Assembly: GCA_018362895.1 (NCBI GenBank)
Contig: JAHALR010000002.1
Span: 124,001-188,000, forward strand
Direction of reading: 5' to 3'
Source of the DNA: Clostridium sp.
GTDB lineage: Bacteria; Cyanobacteriota; Vampirovibrionia; Gastranaerophilales; Gastranaerophilaceae
DNA: 64,000 nt
The notes below the pieces were generated by a model. The model searched no databases. It saw only the letters and a program-made list of their open reading frames with translations, and was not told where the DNA came from. Shown here piece by piece: positions 1-8,203 of the stretch. Numbering within the stretch: the stretch's first letter is position 1; each line of letters begins with the position of its first letter. The position numbers and the translations under genes are program-made.

Positions 1-270
1 ATTTCTGTTCAGGTCCACTCCGTTTGAGTTTGTTCTTTTGTTTTCTGCTTTTCCGTCAGGGTTTAAGCAAGGGATAAAAAGCAGCCTGTTTTTTGTTTCG
101 TTTCTTTCTGAAAGGTATCTGTTTATGAGATATTCCCCATCTTGTTCATCGCCATGAAATACGCCTATGATAAGTATTGTTTTTTTATATTCTTCGGGTT
201 TTCTTTCAAGAAGCAGTATCTCTCTGCCTTTTTGTGTGTTTATTTTTAATAAAATATCAGCAAAAATCAT
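1..270 (-). CDS. M14 zinc carboxypeptidase, N-terminal part (runs off left edge)
   Basis: Ninety N-terminal codons of a gene that continues beyond the left edge. It starts with ATG at 268-270, three bases after the stop of the solute-binding protein gene. The sequence carries the first zinc-ligand pair of the M14 carboxypeptidase family (HGDE, pattern HxxE, about residue 39) and the following substrate-binding block (NPDG, then GVDLNRN, with the Asn-Arg pair that grips the substrate carboxylate). The third zinc ligand and catalytic Glu would lie outside the window. There is no signal peptide, so a cytoplasmic enzyme such as the murein-tripeptide amidase MpaA is a reasonable comparison, but substrate is inference. 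It is probably co-transcribed with the binding protein upstream. Confidence 0.75.
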   Translation of the reverse strand, partial: MIFADILLKINTQKGREILLLERKPEEYKKTILIIGVFHGDEQDGEYLINRYLSERNETKNRLLFIPCLNPDGKAENKRTNSNGVDLNRN

Positions 271-273
271 TTG

Positions 274-1539
274 TTATCTTTCTTCTGCCTGTTTCCAATT
301 TTTGGCTGTTTTTTCAAGCTCTTTTTTTGTGTCGGTTTTATCGAGCATAATCTGCTGTATTGTGCTGCTTAATGCGGTAAGAATTTCTTTTTGGTTGTGC
401 TTAAATTTTACCTGTGTTTGAAGGTTGTTCAGTTGTTGTGCGCTCAGATATCTGGCTTTGGTAATTGTATCAGTGTCGTCATATTTTGTGAAATATGGAT
501 CTTTTAACGCTTCGTTGTTAACCGGAAGTATTGTTGTCAGCTTAGCCAATTCTACTTGATTTTTTTTGTTGGTTAAAAAAAGAGCGAATTTTAATGCTTC
601 CTTTTTATTCTTTGCTCTGGCAGGAATAATCAGGTTCATAATTGATACGTCATACTTGCCGGTTTCACCGGTAAGCTGGTTGGAAACATCTGTTTTCTTA
701 TAAACATCAGGTGCATTTTCTTTTACTATATTTAAGAAATTTGCGCCTGACTGAATAAACGCAAGCTGACCGGACATATATTTTTCAAGTGCTTCTTGAT
801 GATTTTGGGTGATAGATTCTCTTGGAATCAAATCTTTTTGATATAAGTTTTTGTATTCGTTAAAGATTTTTATGCTTTTTTCTGAAACCAGCTTTTCGGG
901 GGTGTTTATGTCGTATTTGTTCAAGATTTTTAGCAGTGTGTCGTTTTCCGTGACTGTCGGCATTGTCGCAAAGGCACCTGTTTGGGCTTTTATCTGTGCT
1001 GCCGAGGCATTCATTTCATCATAAGTTTTCGGCACTGATTTTATACCGGATTTTTTAAGAATCTCTTTGTTGTAGAAAGTTAATGAAGAGGTCGCATAAA
1101 AAGGAACTGCATAGCATTTTGAATTTCTTGTCAGAGTGTTCATTATTTCTTTGTTATAAACTGACAGTTTTTCACAGTCTATATATTCAAGTGCCTGCTT
1201 TTGAGCAAGAACACTGGAGAAATCAGGAGTAAGATTAACCAGGTCGGGTGGTGTGGAGCTCAAAATTGAGGCGAGTGTTCTTTTTTCACCTTCTGAGTAT
1301 GGAACATCAATCCATTTTATTTTTATGTTCGGGTTTTCTTTTTCAAACTCCGCTATCAACGGGTTCATGTATGAACTAAAGGTACCCATTTGTAAGGACC
1401 AGAAAACAACTTCTTTTGTTTTTGCGGCTGCCGGTTTTACTGTTGTTTTTTTTAGTTTTTCGGCTATGGTCAGGTAAATTCCGCTTACCAGAATTAAGCA
1501 TACACAGACTATTGCAATAATTTTTTTCAATTCTTCCAT
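274..1539 (-). CDS. Family 1-type extracellular solute-binding protein (sugar ABC type)
   Basis: A 421-residue protein of the size and layout of carbohydrate ABC-transporter binding proteins: an N-terminal hydrophobic segment (about residues 6-27), then the typical opening EVVFWSLQMG and the block FEKENPNIKIKWIDVPYSEG, a region close to PPDLVNLTP, and a C-terminal EALKFALFLTNKKNQ block. No convincing lipobox follows the hydrophobic segment, so it may stay membrane-anchored or be cleaved by signal peptidase I. No permease or ATPase gene is adjacent, which is unusual; they may lie beyond the left edge or elsewhere. The gene has its own promoter in the 35-base gap after the chromate-transporter genes. 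The ligand cannot be read from sequence. Confidence 0.8.
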   Translation of the reverse strand: MEELKKIIAIVCVCLILVSGIYLTIAEKLKKTTVKPAAAKTKEVVFWSLQMGTFSSYMNPLIAEFEKENPNIKIKWIDVPYSEGEKRTLASILSSTPPDLVNLTPDFSSVLAQKQALEYIDCEKLSVYNKEIMNTLTRNSKCYAVPFYATSSLTFYNKEILKKSGIKSVPKTYDEMNASAAQIKAQTGAFATMPTVTENDTLLKILNKYDINTPEKLVSEKSIKIFNEYKNLYQKDLIPRESITQNHQEALEKYMSGQLAFIQSGANFLNIVKENAPDVYKKTDVSNQLTGETGKYDVSIMNLIIPARAKNKKEALKFALFLTNKKNQVELAKLTTILPVNNEALKDPYFTKYDDTDTITKARYLSAQQLNNLQTQVKFKHNQKEILTALSSTIQQIMLDKTDTKKELEKTAKNWKQAEER

Positions 1540-1545
1540 TTCTTC

Positions 1546-1574
1546 ATTATATAGAAGTTTGCAGCGAAATTCAA
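1546..1574 (-). promoter_or_regulatory. Promoter of the solute-binding protein gene, leaderless type
   Basis: On the minus strand TTGAAT (1574-1569), a 17-base spacer and TATAAT (1551-1546) make a near-consensus sigma-70 promoter. Only six bases (GAAGAA) separate the -10 box from the ATG at 1539, so transcription would begin at or within a base or two of the start codon. There is no room for a normal Shine-Dalgarno site. An alternative is that translation begins at a TTG three codons further in. Confidence 0.55.
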
Positions 1575-2153
1575 TTATACTATGGAGAAAATGCTTCCCA
1601 GAATTCCTATAACTATTGCTGCAACAATTAGAATCATCGGATTTTTTCTGAAAATGAAACCTGCTGTGCAGAACAATATGAGAAGGACAAGTGATTTTGG
1701 TGATATAAAGTCAAAGAATTTGTGGGTTTGTTTGAATTTTGAAAAGTGGAAAACTGTCGCGTTCATAATTTTCAGTCCTGCATATGTAATCAATGCGACA
1801 GCAGCAGGTCTGAGTCCGTACATTACGTTGCAAATAAGCTCGTTCTCTGCATTCTTTTTGAGAAATTTTGATAATGCACAAACAATTATAAATGAAGGAA
1901 CCATAAAGGATGTGGTTGTCAACAGAGAACCCCAAAAGCCGCCGACTTTTAAGCCTACGAATGTTGCCATGTTTATTCCGATAGGGCCCGGGGTAAGGTT
2001 TGAGACAGCTATCATCTGGGTTATTTCTGATACATCAAACCATTTGTATTTGTCCACGAGATAATACAAAAATGGAATGACTGTATATCCGCCGCCGATT
2101 GCCACAGCACCGATTTTCATATATTCAAAAGCAAGAAGAAGTATGCTATTCAT
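1575..2153 (-). CDS. Chromate transporter family protein, second half-unit
   Basis: A membrane protein of 192 residues with the chromate-transporter (CHR) half-domain signature: GGGYTVIPFLYYLVD near the N-terminus, then NLTPGPIGINMATFVG. I place the start at ATG 2153, because AGAGGAG lies the right distance upstream and translation would couple to the preceding half-unit, whose stop overlaps it by 8 bases; an open frame extends further upstream but lacks homology. Two short CHR genes in tandem form heterodimeric anion transporters in other bacteria. The substrate is chromate or sulphate by family name only; the physiological substrate here is unknown. Confidence 0.8.
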   Translation of the reverse strand: MNSILLLAFEYMKIGAVAIGGGYTVIPFLYYLVDKYKWFDVSEITQMIAVSNLTPGPIGINMATFVGLKVGGFWGSLLTTTSFMVPSFIIVCALSKFLKKNAENELICNVMYGLRPAAVALITYAGLKIMNATVFHFSKFKQTHKFFDFISPKSLVLLILFCTAGFIFRKNPMILIVAAIVIGILGSIFSIV

Positions 2154-2724
2154 TTTCTTGCTCCTCTGTTTCTTTTTTGCTCTGTTTTTTAGGAAATGCA
2201 AAGTGTCTGAACAAACCTAGCAAACCTGCTGAGATTACCACTATGAAAGGAGAAACATGAAAAACCGAAGCTGTTATTGCAGCAACAAAAATGAAGGTTG
2301 TGAATTTGTCATAAACCGAAAATTCCCAGAGTTCAAAAATTGTTAAAAGAATTAATATACAAACCGCTATGTCCAAAACCTCGAAGATATTCTGAATAAC
2401 CGCATACTGAGTAACCGCGCTCAAAAAGGCAAATATAACAGCTATGGACAAAAAGGCAGGCAGACAGACTCCTAAGACTGCTGCAAAGGCCCCAATGGCA
2501 CCTCTGGCTTTATATCCTGTGAACATAGATACGTTGCCTGCAACAAGCCCTGGGAAGCACTGGCTTAGTGCATAGTAGTTTGTTATTTCTTCCATTGTAC
2601 AGATTTTTTCTTTTTCAACCATTTCCTCTCTTAAAAAAGGTAAAATAGCGTATCCTCCTCCAAAGAGAACCATTCCTATCTTAAAAAATATCCAGAATAA
2701 TTTTAGTAAACTTATTTTTTGCAT
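2146..2724 (-). CDS. Chromate transporter family protein, first half-unit
   Basis: A 192-residue CHR half-domain protein with about six hydrophobic segments. The family motifs are GGGYAILPFLREEMVEK and SQCFPGLVAGNVSMFTG. It is the partner of the downstream half-unit: the two genes overlap by 8 bases and their N-terminal motifs align with one another. It begins three bases after the stop of lpxB, so the transporter pair appears to be transcribed with lpxI-lpxB. Known short-chain CHR pairs need both halves for transport. The C-terminal tail is short and strongly charged (KKQSKKETEEQENE). Confidence 0.82.
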   Translation of the reverse strand: MQKISLLKLFWIFFKIGMVLFGGGYAILPFLREEMVEKEKICTMEEITNYYALSQCFPGLVAGNVSMFTGYKARGAIGAFAAVLGVCLPAFLSIAVIFAFLSAVTQYAVIQNIFEVLDIAVCILILLTIFELWEFSVYDKFTTFIFVAAITASVFHVSPFIVVISAGLLGLFRHFAFPKKQSKKETEEQENE

Positions 2725-2727
2725 AGT

Positions 2728-3861
2728 TTAAAGGGCATTGCTTAAAATTTGTGCGACTTCTTTTGAAGATTCATGTTGTGAAAGTATAGCTTTGACCTTT
2801 GATAAATCTTCAATCATATTTTTTTTGTAAGTTTCATCACTAAGGATTTTCAAAAGAGTCTCTGATATAACTTTCGGATTTGAGTCTGCCTGAAGAAGTT
2901 CGGGCACAATGTCTTTGTCCATAATAATGTTAGGCAGACAAACTCTTTCTATACATCTTACGAGCCTGTAAACGAAATAAGCAATCCAGGGACCCTTGTA
3001 GCTTATTATCATCGGTGTTGTGTATAATGCGGCTTCAAGTGCAACAGTGCCTGAGGCAAGCATAAGTGCATCTGAAACGCTTAAAAGAGCATAGTTGTCA
3101 TTTTTGATTACTTTGATGTCTGTTTTGCCGAGATATTTTTTGAAAACATCATCGTTTAGGCTGTCAGCCTGTGCAATTACAAATTGAACATCTCCTCTTT
3201 TGTTTGAGATAAGTTTTGATGCTTCAAGAAATGTTTTCATAAGATTTTGAAGCTCAAACACACGGCTGCCCGGAAAAATTGAAATAAGTTTTTTGCTTTT
3301 GTCCAGTCCGTATTTTTCGAAAACGGAATCTCTATCTGATTTTTCAGGCATTTGCGAAATCAACGGATGTCCGACAAACTGTGCATCTATTCCTTCTTTT
3401 TCATACATTTCTTTTTCAAAAGGAAATATCGTCATAACTTTAGCAATATTTTCTTTTACAGTGTTAATTCTCCATTTTCTTGAGGCCCAGATTTGGGGAG
3501 GGATGTAATAGAACACTTTAATGCCCGCTTTTTTGAGGAATTTTGATATATTAAGATTAAATCCGCCATAGTCAATCAAAAGCACAAGGTCGGGTTTGTA
3601 ATCGTTTTTCAGATAGTCAACAACCCTTTTTCCCAGCGTCAAATGGTCAAAGAGAATTTTCGGTGTTAAACCCATTGCTGACATGTGAGCTTTTGAGTGG
3701 TCAACAAAAAGTTTTACACCCAGCGCTTTTAGGTTTTCTCCTCCGATAGCTTGAATTTCAATATCATCACGAAGTTCACGCAAATTTTTTACGACCGCTG
3801 AAGCGTGTTTGTCGCCTGACAGTTCTCCTGTGATTATAAAAAGCTTCTTTTTTTCAGCCAT
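2728..3861 (-). CDS. lpxB: Lipid-A-disaccharide synthase
   Basis: 377 residues, the usual LpxB length. LpxB (GT19) joins UDP-2,3-diacylglucosamine to lipid X at the inner membrane to form the lipid A disaccharide. Family motifs are visible in order: TGELSGDKHASAVVKNL at the N-terminus, AIGG and MGLTPK in the first domain, YYIPPQIWASRKWR in the middle, FPGSRVFE at the start of the second Rossmann-like domain, and ASGTVALEAAL near the end. It lies four bases after lpxI, whose product makes lipid X, so the two consecutive steps are encoded together. The presence of lpxB shows that the organism makes lipid A and has an outer membrane. Confidence 0.96.
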   Translation of the reverse strand: MAEKKKLFIITGELSGDKHASAVVKNLRELRDDIEIQAIGGENLKALGVKLFVDHSKAHMSAMGLTPKILFDHLTLGKRVVDYLKNDYKPDLVLLIDYGGFNLNISKFLKKAGIKVFYYIPPQIWASRKWRINTVKENIAKVMTIFPFEKEMYEKEGIDAQFVGHPLISQMPEKSDRDSVFEKYGLDKSKKLISIFPGSRVFELQNLMKTFLEASKLISNKRGDVQFVIAQADSLNDDVFKKYLGKTDIKVIKNDNYALLSVSDALMLASGTVALEAALYTTPMIISYKGPWIAYFVYRLVRCIERVCLPNIIMDKDIVPELLQADSNPKVISETLLKILSDETYKKNMIEDLSKVKAILSQHESSKEVAQILSNAL

Positions 3862-3865
3862 AATT

Positions 3866-4681
3866 TTAAATCGCCATTACAATAATGCCTTTTTTGTCGG
3901 CAAATTCAATAACTTTCTTCTGGTCAACTATGATTGTTTCATTAGCTTCGATAGCAAGGATTTTTGCACCGTGTCTGTCCATTGTTTTCAATGTATTCAA
4001 GCCGATGGCAGGAATATCAAAACGTTTGTCCTGAGTCGGTTTGCTGACTTTTACGACAGTGATTCCTTTTCCGCCGAGTTTACAGCCTCTTTCGATACAT
4101 TTGTCAGTACCTTCAATGGCTTCAACCGCCATAATCATTTTGTTTTTAATAACAACAGACTGTCCGACATCGAGCTTGCCCATTTCTTTTGCAAGCCAGT
4201 ATCCGTATTCTACGTCGAGAACCTGCTCTTCATCGGGCTCATGTACACCGAGAACTCCCGGAGGTGCCATAAGATTTTTAATAAAAATAGTCTGGTCAAG
4301 AACTCTGATTCCCATTTGTTCCAGCTGGTCAACGAGAATGAGCATAACTGCGTCATCGTTGAGTCTTTGTGCTTCTTTCATAAGACGTATTGCTTCCATG
4401 TCGAGCTTTGGACGTCTCAAAAGCAAACCTTTATGCACTTTGCCGATGAATGTCAGCTGTGTGATTTTTTCGTCGATGAGGGTTTGCTTAATTTTCATGA
4501 CCTCACCCGGTCCAAAGTTATAAACCTTTGAACAATATTTTTTGAGCCTGTTTCTGTTGTCCGAAGACAAAGAAATTGCTACTACATCAAAACCATTTTT
4601 TTGTGCCGATTCTGCCATTGCTACGGGGAGTTCACCGTCTCCGGCAATCAGACACTGTTTGTTATCTAACACAATAGACAA
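3866..4681 (-). CDS. lpxI: UDP-2,3-diacylglucosamine pyrophosphatase LpxI
   Basis: 271 residues, matching the LpxI family (DUF1009), which hydrolyses UDP-2,3-diacylglucosamine to lipid X and UMP in bacteria that lack LpxH. Recognisable blocks are AGDGELPVAMAESA near the N-terminus, FIGKVHKGLLLRRPKLD, NLMAPPGVLGVHEPDEEQ, and DIPAIGLNTLKTM with the following EANETIIVD. The start is a TTG at 4681, preceded by AGGAGAG at normal spacing; no ATG is available in frame nearby. It is the first gene of the lpxI-lpxB-CHR operon. Confidence 0.93.
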   Translation of the reverse strand: MSIVLDNKQCLIAGDGELPVAMAESAQKNGFDVVAISLSSDNRNRLKKYCSKVYNFGPGEVMKIKQTLIDEKITQLTFIGKVHKGLLLRRPKLDMEAIRLMKEAQRLNDDAVMLILVDQLEQMGIRVLDQTIFIKNLMAPPGVLGVHEPDEEQVLDVEYGYWLAKEMGKLDVGQSVVIKNKMIMAVEAIEGTDKCIERGCKLGGKGITVVKVSKPTQDKRFDIPAIGLNTLKTMDRHGAKILAIEANETIIVDQKKVIEFADKKGIIVMAI

Positions 4682-4714
4682 AACATCTCTCCTGATAATT
4701 CTCTTTGTTCCTTA

Positions 4715-4742
4715 ATAATACAATATCCAGTTATTTTTTCAA
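4715..4742 (-). promoter_or_regulatory. Promoter of lpxI
   Basis: Minus strand TTGAAA (4742-4737), a 16-base spacer and TATTAT (4720-4715), about 30 bases ahead of the TTG start with a good Shine-Dalgarno in between. The -35 hexamer sits exactly where the -35 of the divergent xerC promoter would be, so polymerase binding for the two directions should compete. Confidence 0.5.
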
Positions 4743-4759
4743 ATATTTTAATAATATAG

Positions 4760-4765
4760 TATAAT
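4760..4765 (+). promoter_or_regulatory. -10 element of the recombinase gene, leaderless type
   Basis: TATAAT followed by six T residues and then the ATG at 4772. No Shine-Dalgarno is possible in between. The best -35 at a 17-base distance is TTTCAA (4737-4742), which is weak. This spacing predicts that the mRNA begins at the start codon. Confidence 0.5.
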
Positions 4766-4771
4766 TTTTTT

Positions 4772-5692
4772 ATGGGATTGAGTGATTTAACAAAAAGCTA
4801 TCTGAAAAATTTTCTTATATATCTTGAAGTGGAAAAAAACTTTTCAAAGCACACAATTCGTGCATACAATTCCGATATACTCGGCTTTTTGATATGGCTG
4901 AATGATGTTCGCATTGAAGAAACGAACCACACCAAACTTAAGGAATACCTTGTTTTTATCCAGAAATTTAATTACACAAAAACAACCCTTTCAAGAAAAA
5001 TAGCTTCGATAAGGACATTTTATCGTTATTTGTACCGTGAGAGAATTATCGAATCTAATCCTGCTAACAGCGTGCATGCTCCAAAAAGAAATAAAAGCCT
5101 ACCCAAATTTCTCTCAAAAGAAGAAATTGAACAGATTTTGAATAATATAAAAATTGATACTCCGGCAGGATATCGAAACAGGGTCATTCTCGAGCTTTTG
5201 TATGCTACGGGCATGCGTGTTTCAGAGTTGAGCAATTTGAATTTTGGCGATTTGAGACTGGATGAAAATGAAATTACCGTTCTCGGGAAAGGGAATAAAG
5301 AGCGTATTGTGCTTGTTTCCGCCAGAGCCAGAGATTTCTTGACTAAATATATTAACACAGTAAGATTTATGGTGGTTGAAGATGGAACAGCGCCAAAGCA
5401 GGATGAAAACAGTCCTGTTTTTATAAATAAAACAGGCTATCGTCTTCAGCCTCAATCTATCAGAGCAGCGTTGAATGATATTGTGAAAAAAATAGAACTG
5501 CCCAAAAAGGTAACACCTCACGTTTTCAGGCATAGTTTTGCAACAAAGCTTCTTGAAAACGGTGCTGATTTAAGGGTTGTACAGGAGCTTTTGGGACATG
5601 CCTCCATATCAAATACACAGATTTATACACATGTCTCGACAGAACGATTGAAAGCGGTGTATGATAATACTCATCCGAGAGCCGGAGCATGA
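4772..5692 (+). CDS. xerC: Tyrosine recombinase XerC/XerD type
   Basis: 306 residues, typical of chromosome-dimer-resolving Xer recombinases. An N-terminal SAM-like core-binding domain (about 5-95) with NFSKHTIRAYNSD is followed by the catalytic domain. The catalytic set is visible: Arg in LYATGMRVSELSNL, Lys in VLGKGNKERIV, HVFRH (His and Arg), the second His in LLGHASISNTQIYTHVS and the nucleophile Tyr in the same block. XerC and XerD cannot be separated here. Nothing around it suggests a mobile element: no attachment repeats and no phage genes, and it is co-oriented with a PfkB kinase gene 19 bases downstream. The housekeeping role of converting chromosome dimers at dif is the likely one. 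Confidence 0.88.
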   Translation: MGLSDLTKSYLKNFLIYLEVEKNFSKHTIRAYNSDILGFLIWLNDVRIEETNHTKLKEYLVFIQKFNYTKTTLSRKIASIRTFYRYLYRERIIESNPANSVHAPKRNKSLPKFLSKEEIEQILNNIKIDTPAGYRNRVILELLYATGMRVSELSNLNFGDLRLDENEITVLGKGNKERIVLVSARARDFLTKYINTVRFMVVEDGTAPKQDENSPVFINKTGYRLQPQSIRAALNDIVKKIELPKKVTPHVFRHSFATKLLENGADLRVVQELLGHASISNTQIYTHVSTERLKAVYDNTHPRAGA

Positions 5693-5711
5693 ATAATAAG
5701 AGGATTAAAAA

Positions 5712-6755
5712 ATGTTTGATGTTATAACAATCGGAAGTGCAACTATTGATTCGTTTGTTGAATCTGATTCGGCAAATGTTGTGTCTGTGAGCACAAGAGA
5801 ACACAGTACAGACTTTATGTCTTATCCTTACGGCGCAAAAGTCGAAGTTCAGAGCTATAAAACTGCTGTTGGGGGCGGCGGGTTAAATGCTGCTGCAAAT
5901 TTTGCACATCTGGGTGTCAAAACTGCTGCAATTTTTAAAATTGGCGAGGATTTTCAAGGTAAAAATATTCTTGCAAAAGTTGAAGAAGCCGGGGTGGATA
6001 CTTCACTTGTTATAAAAAGTTCAACGGAAAACTCCGGCTCCTCCGTAATTTTGCTTAGTTTTGAAGGAAACAGAACAGTTCTGGCTTACAGAGGTGCAAA
6101 CGGTACTCTTAAAGAAAACGAAATTGATTTTGAGGCAATAAAAAACGCAAAATGGCTCTATATTGCGCCTTTAAACGGGCAATCCGGAGCAGTTTTGGAC
6201 AAACTTGCCCATTTTGCCGAAGAACACAACACAAATGTTGCAATAAACCCCGGCAGTTCAAGTTTGAAAAGAGGGTTGAAATATTTTGAAAGGATTCTTG
6301 CTACTGCTGAGGTGGTTGTGATGAATAAAGAAGAGGCTTCTCTTGTTACAAAAATAGAGGTTCGTCCCGATACAAAATCAGAATGCTTTTCTTCAGAAAC
6401 AATTCATCCTGATATAAAAACTATGCTCGACAAGCTAAAATCAATGGATGCAAAAGTTGTTATCATTACAGACGGCAAAAACGGTGTGTATGCTTTTGAC
6501 GGAAAGCATTATTACAAATGTCCTGAATTTCCTGCCAAAGTTGTGAGTACGCTTGGCGCAGGAGATGCTTTGTCTTCAACTTTTACAGCAGCATTGGAAT
6601 ATACAAATTGGAACATTGAAAAATCTCTTATGCTCGCTTCTGTGAATGCGGCCTCTGTTGTTTCCAATTTTGGCGCACAAGAAGGTTTTCTTACTTTTGA
6701 AGAAATGGAAGAAAGGCTGAAATCAACACCTGCTTACCGTGTGGAAATTTTGTAA
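5712..6755 (+). CDS. PfkB-family carbohydrate kinase
   Basis: 347 residues of the ribokinase/PfkB fold. The N-terminal signature VGGGGLNAAANFAHLG and the C-terminal signature STLGAGDALSSTF, whose Asp is the catalytic base, are both present, with ITDGKNGVYAF between them. There is an insertion around residues 215-240 (including SECFSSETIHPDIKT) not seen in short ribokinases. The substrate (a sugar, sugar phosphate or nucleoside) cannot be assigned. GAGGAT precedes the ATG, and the gene follows the recombinase in the same direction, probably on one transcript. Confidence 0.85.
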   Translation: MFDVITIGSATIDSFVESDSANVVSVSTREHSTDFMSYPYGAKVEVQSYKTAVGGGGLNAAANFAHLGVKTAAIFKIGEDFQGKNILAKVEEAGVDTSLVIKSSTENSGSSVILLSFEGNRTVLAYRGANGTLKENEIDFEAIKNAKWLYIAPLNGQSGAVLDKLAHFAEEHNTNVAINPGSSSLKRGLKYFERILATAEVVVMNKEEASLVTKIEVRPDTKSECFSSETIHPDIKTMLDKLKSMDAKVVIITDGKNGVYAFDGKHYYKCPEFPAKVVSTLGAGDALSSTFTAALEYTNWNIEKSLMLASVNAASVVSNFGAQEGFLTFEEMEERLKSTPAYRVEIL

Positions 6756-6774
6756 AGATTATCTTTTTTAATCG

Positions 6775-7149
6775 TTATTGAACCTGATTGTTGTTTGGAT
6801 TATTTTGCTGATTTATTTTTTGATAGGTATCATAGATATCTTTAATTGTTTTTGTCTTTTCTTTGATATCTTCTACGTCTATCTTATGGGGTTTTTCTGC
6901 TTGTTTGTTGAACCATTTTTTTATTGCAATCCATGATTTTTTTATTGTTGATTGCTTTGGTTTTATAAATTTTGCTCCGACTTTTTGTTCTTCAAGCTTT
7001 TTGTAATCTTCTTCGGATATTTCTTTGCCTCTTTTGTCCTCGGGAGCACCGCTTCCGTAATAAATTTTCTTTCGTTGTTCCGGTTTTTGCTGTCTGTCTT
7101 GTTGATATCTATTATAATTCTCATAAGATGAACAGGAAATTGTTGACAT
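6775..7149 (-). CDS. Unknown small charged protein
   Basis: 124 residues, not recognised. It has a Ser-rich start (STISCSSYENYNRYQQD), a Lys/Glu-rich middle (ISEEDYKKLEEQKVGAKF) and a low-complexity Asn/Gln tail (QQNNPNNNQVQ). It has no signal peptide or membrane segment. The centre is likely helical. TAGGT upstream of the ATG is a modest ribosome site. It converges on the PfkB gene with a 19-base gap and no terminator hairpin. Confidence 0.55.
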   Translation of the reverse strand: MSTISCSSYENYNRYQQDRQQKPEQRKKIYYGSGAPEDKRGKEISEEDYKKLEEQKVGAKFIKPKQSTIKKSWIAIKKWFNKQAEKPHKIDVEDIKEKTKTIKDIYDTYQKINQQNNPNNNQVQ

Positions 7150-7225
7150 AAAAAATACCTACATTAATCTAACTATTTATATAAAATAGAATATAAATAA
7201 TAAATTGCTATTTATTTAAGATTTA

Positions 7226-8203
7226 TTAAAAACCGCTGCCTTTTTGTTTGTCCTGGACATTTCTGATAACAGTTTTTACGTTGCCTTCCGCAAAGAAATT
7301 TTTTGGATTCAAAAACATTTTGATTCTATCAGCTTCGATTGATCTCATCTGTTCAACGATAGTAGAACGTCCGATAAAGACAATTTCATTAGGTTTGTTT
7401 GTTTCTTTGCTCGGGTAGACAGTAGCTTTTGGTCCTCTTGCATCATAGTCTTTGTAAATAACATGAACTTTGCCTGATGCTTGGATAATGTTTGTTGATT
7501 TGTAGTATTCCTGTCTGTCAGACCACACGTTGATTCTTGTTCCGTCCATATCTACATCCGAGTGGGCGGAACCCAAAGCGTAGGCTATTTCTTTTACAGC
7601 ATCATATATGAACTTGTTGGCAGTGATTACACTGTCTTTTTGTTTTAGTTTTCCGTTTCCTGTGAGTGTAATTTTTTGAAGATCGCCGGCTTTATTTAGT
7701 TCAGCTACTGCTGAGTCTGAAAAAGTTTCTACATCTTTGTAATAGATAATTACACTGCCTTTTGCTGTCAGGATTTTTGTGTTTGTGTCATATTCCTGCT
7801 GATCAGCTGTAATGATAACTGTCGGTTTCTGGCTTCCTGTTTCTGTGACAGTAGTTTGAGTATTGCCTTCGGCTTTTAATCTCTTATGCAAAAGTGACAT
7901 TTTTAGGATATTTGATTTAATTTCACTTGTTTTAGCCTGTTTCACCTGAACAACATAGGGCTGATCGTACATTACAGCTTCTGTAAGCTGTTTTGTTTTC
8001 GGATCAATCATAACTTCTGCTCTTGGTGCAGTAGCTTTTATGTCATCCATTTTTACTTTAACATTGCCGTCAAATTTGGCTTTATTTTCTTCCATTTTGA
8101 AGGTCTGTTTGTCAGATTCGATTGAAAGGTCGCTTGCAATTGCGAATCCTATTGTGCTTAGGCATACTGCTGATATTAATATCCAAATCTTAAAATTTTT
8201 CAT
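7226..8203 (-). CDS. lptA: LptA/OstA-domain LPS transport protein
   Basis: 325 residues with a signal peptide (about 1-23) and then repeated OstA/LptA-type beta segments: FDGNVKVKMDDIKATAPRAEV, LTAKGSVIIYYKDVETFSDSAV, and ASGKVHVIYKDYDARGPKATV. LptA proteins form the periplasmic beta-jellyroll bridge that carries LPS from the inner membrane to LptD. At 325 residues it is far longer than the classical LptA of about 185, so it seems to hold two or three jellyroll units in one chain. It overlaps the upstream lptC-like gene by 14 bases, which supports a joint role. Confidence 0.82.
   Translation of the reverse strand: MKNFKIWILISAVCLSTIGFAIASDLSIESDKQTFKMEENKAKFDGNVKVKMDDIKATAPRAEVMIDPKTKQLTEAVMYDQPYVVQVKQAKTSEIKSNILKMSLLHKRLKAEGNTQTTVTETGSQKPTVIITADQQEYDTNTKILTAKGSVIIYYKDVETFSDSAVAELNKAGDLQKITLTGNGKLKQKDSVITANKFIYDAVKEIAYALGSAHSDVDMDGTRINVWSDRQEYYKSTNIIQASGKVHVIYKDYDARGPKATVYPSKETNKPNEIVFIGRSTIVEQMRSIEADRIKMFLNPKNFFAEGNVKTVIRNVQDKQKGSGF

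Noticed and set aside
3809..4531. Long open frame antisense to lpxI and lpxB
   Set aside because: Lies wholly within two confidently identified genes on the opposite strand; no family resemblance and no ribosome site. It is a by-product of codon bias.
4772..5692. Tyrosine recombinase as the mark of an integrated element
   Set aside because: Flanked by housekeeping genes, no attachment-site duplication, no adjacent tRNA and no other mobile genes; standard XerC/D length and motifs.
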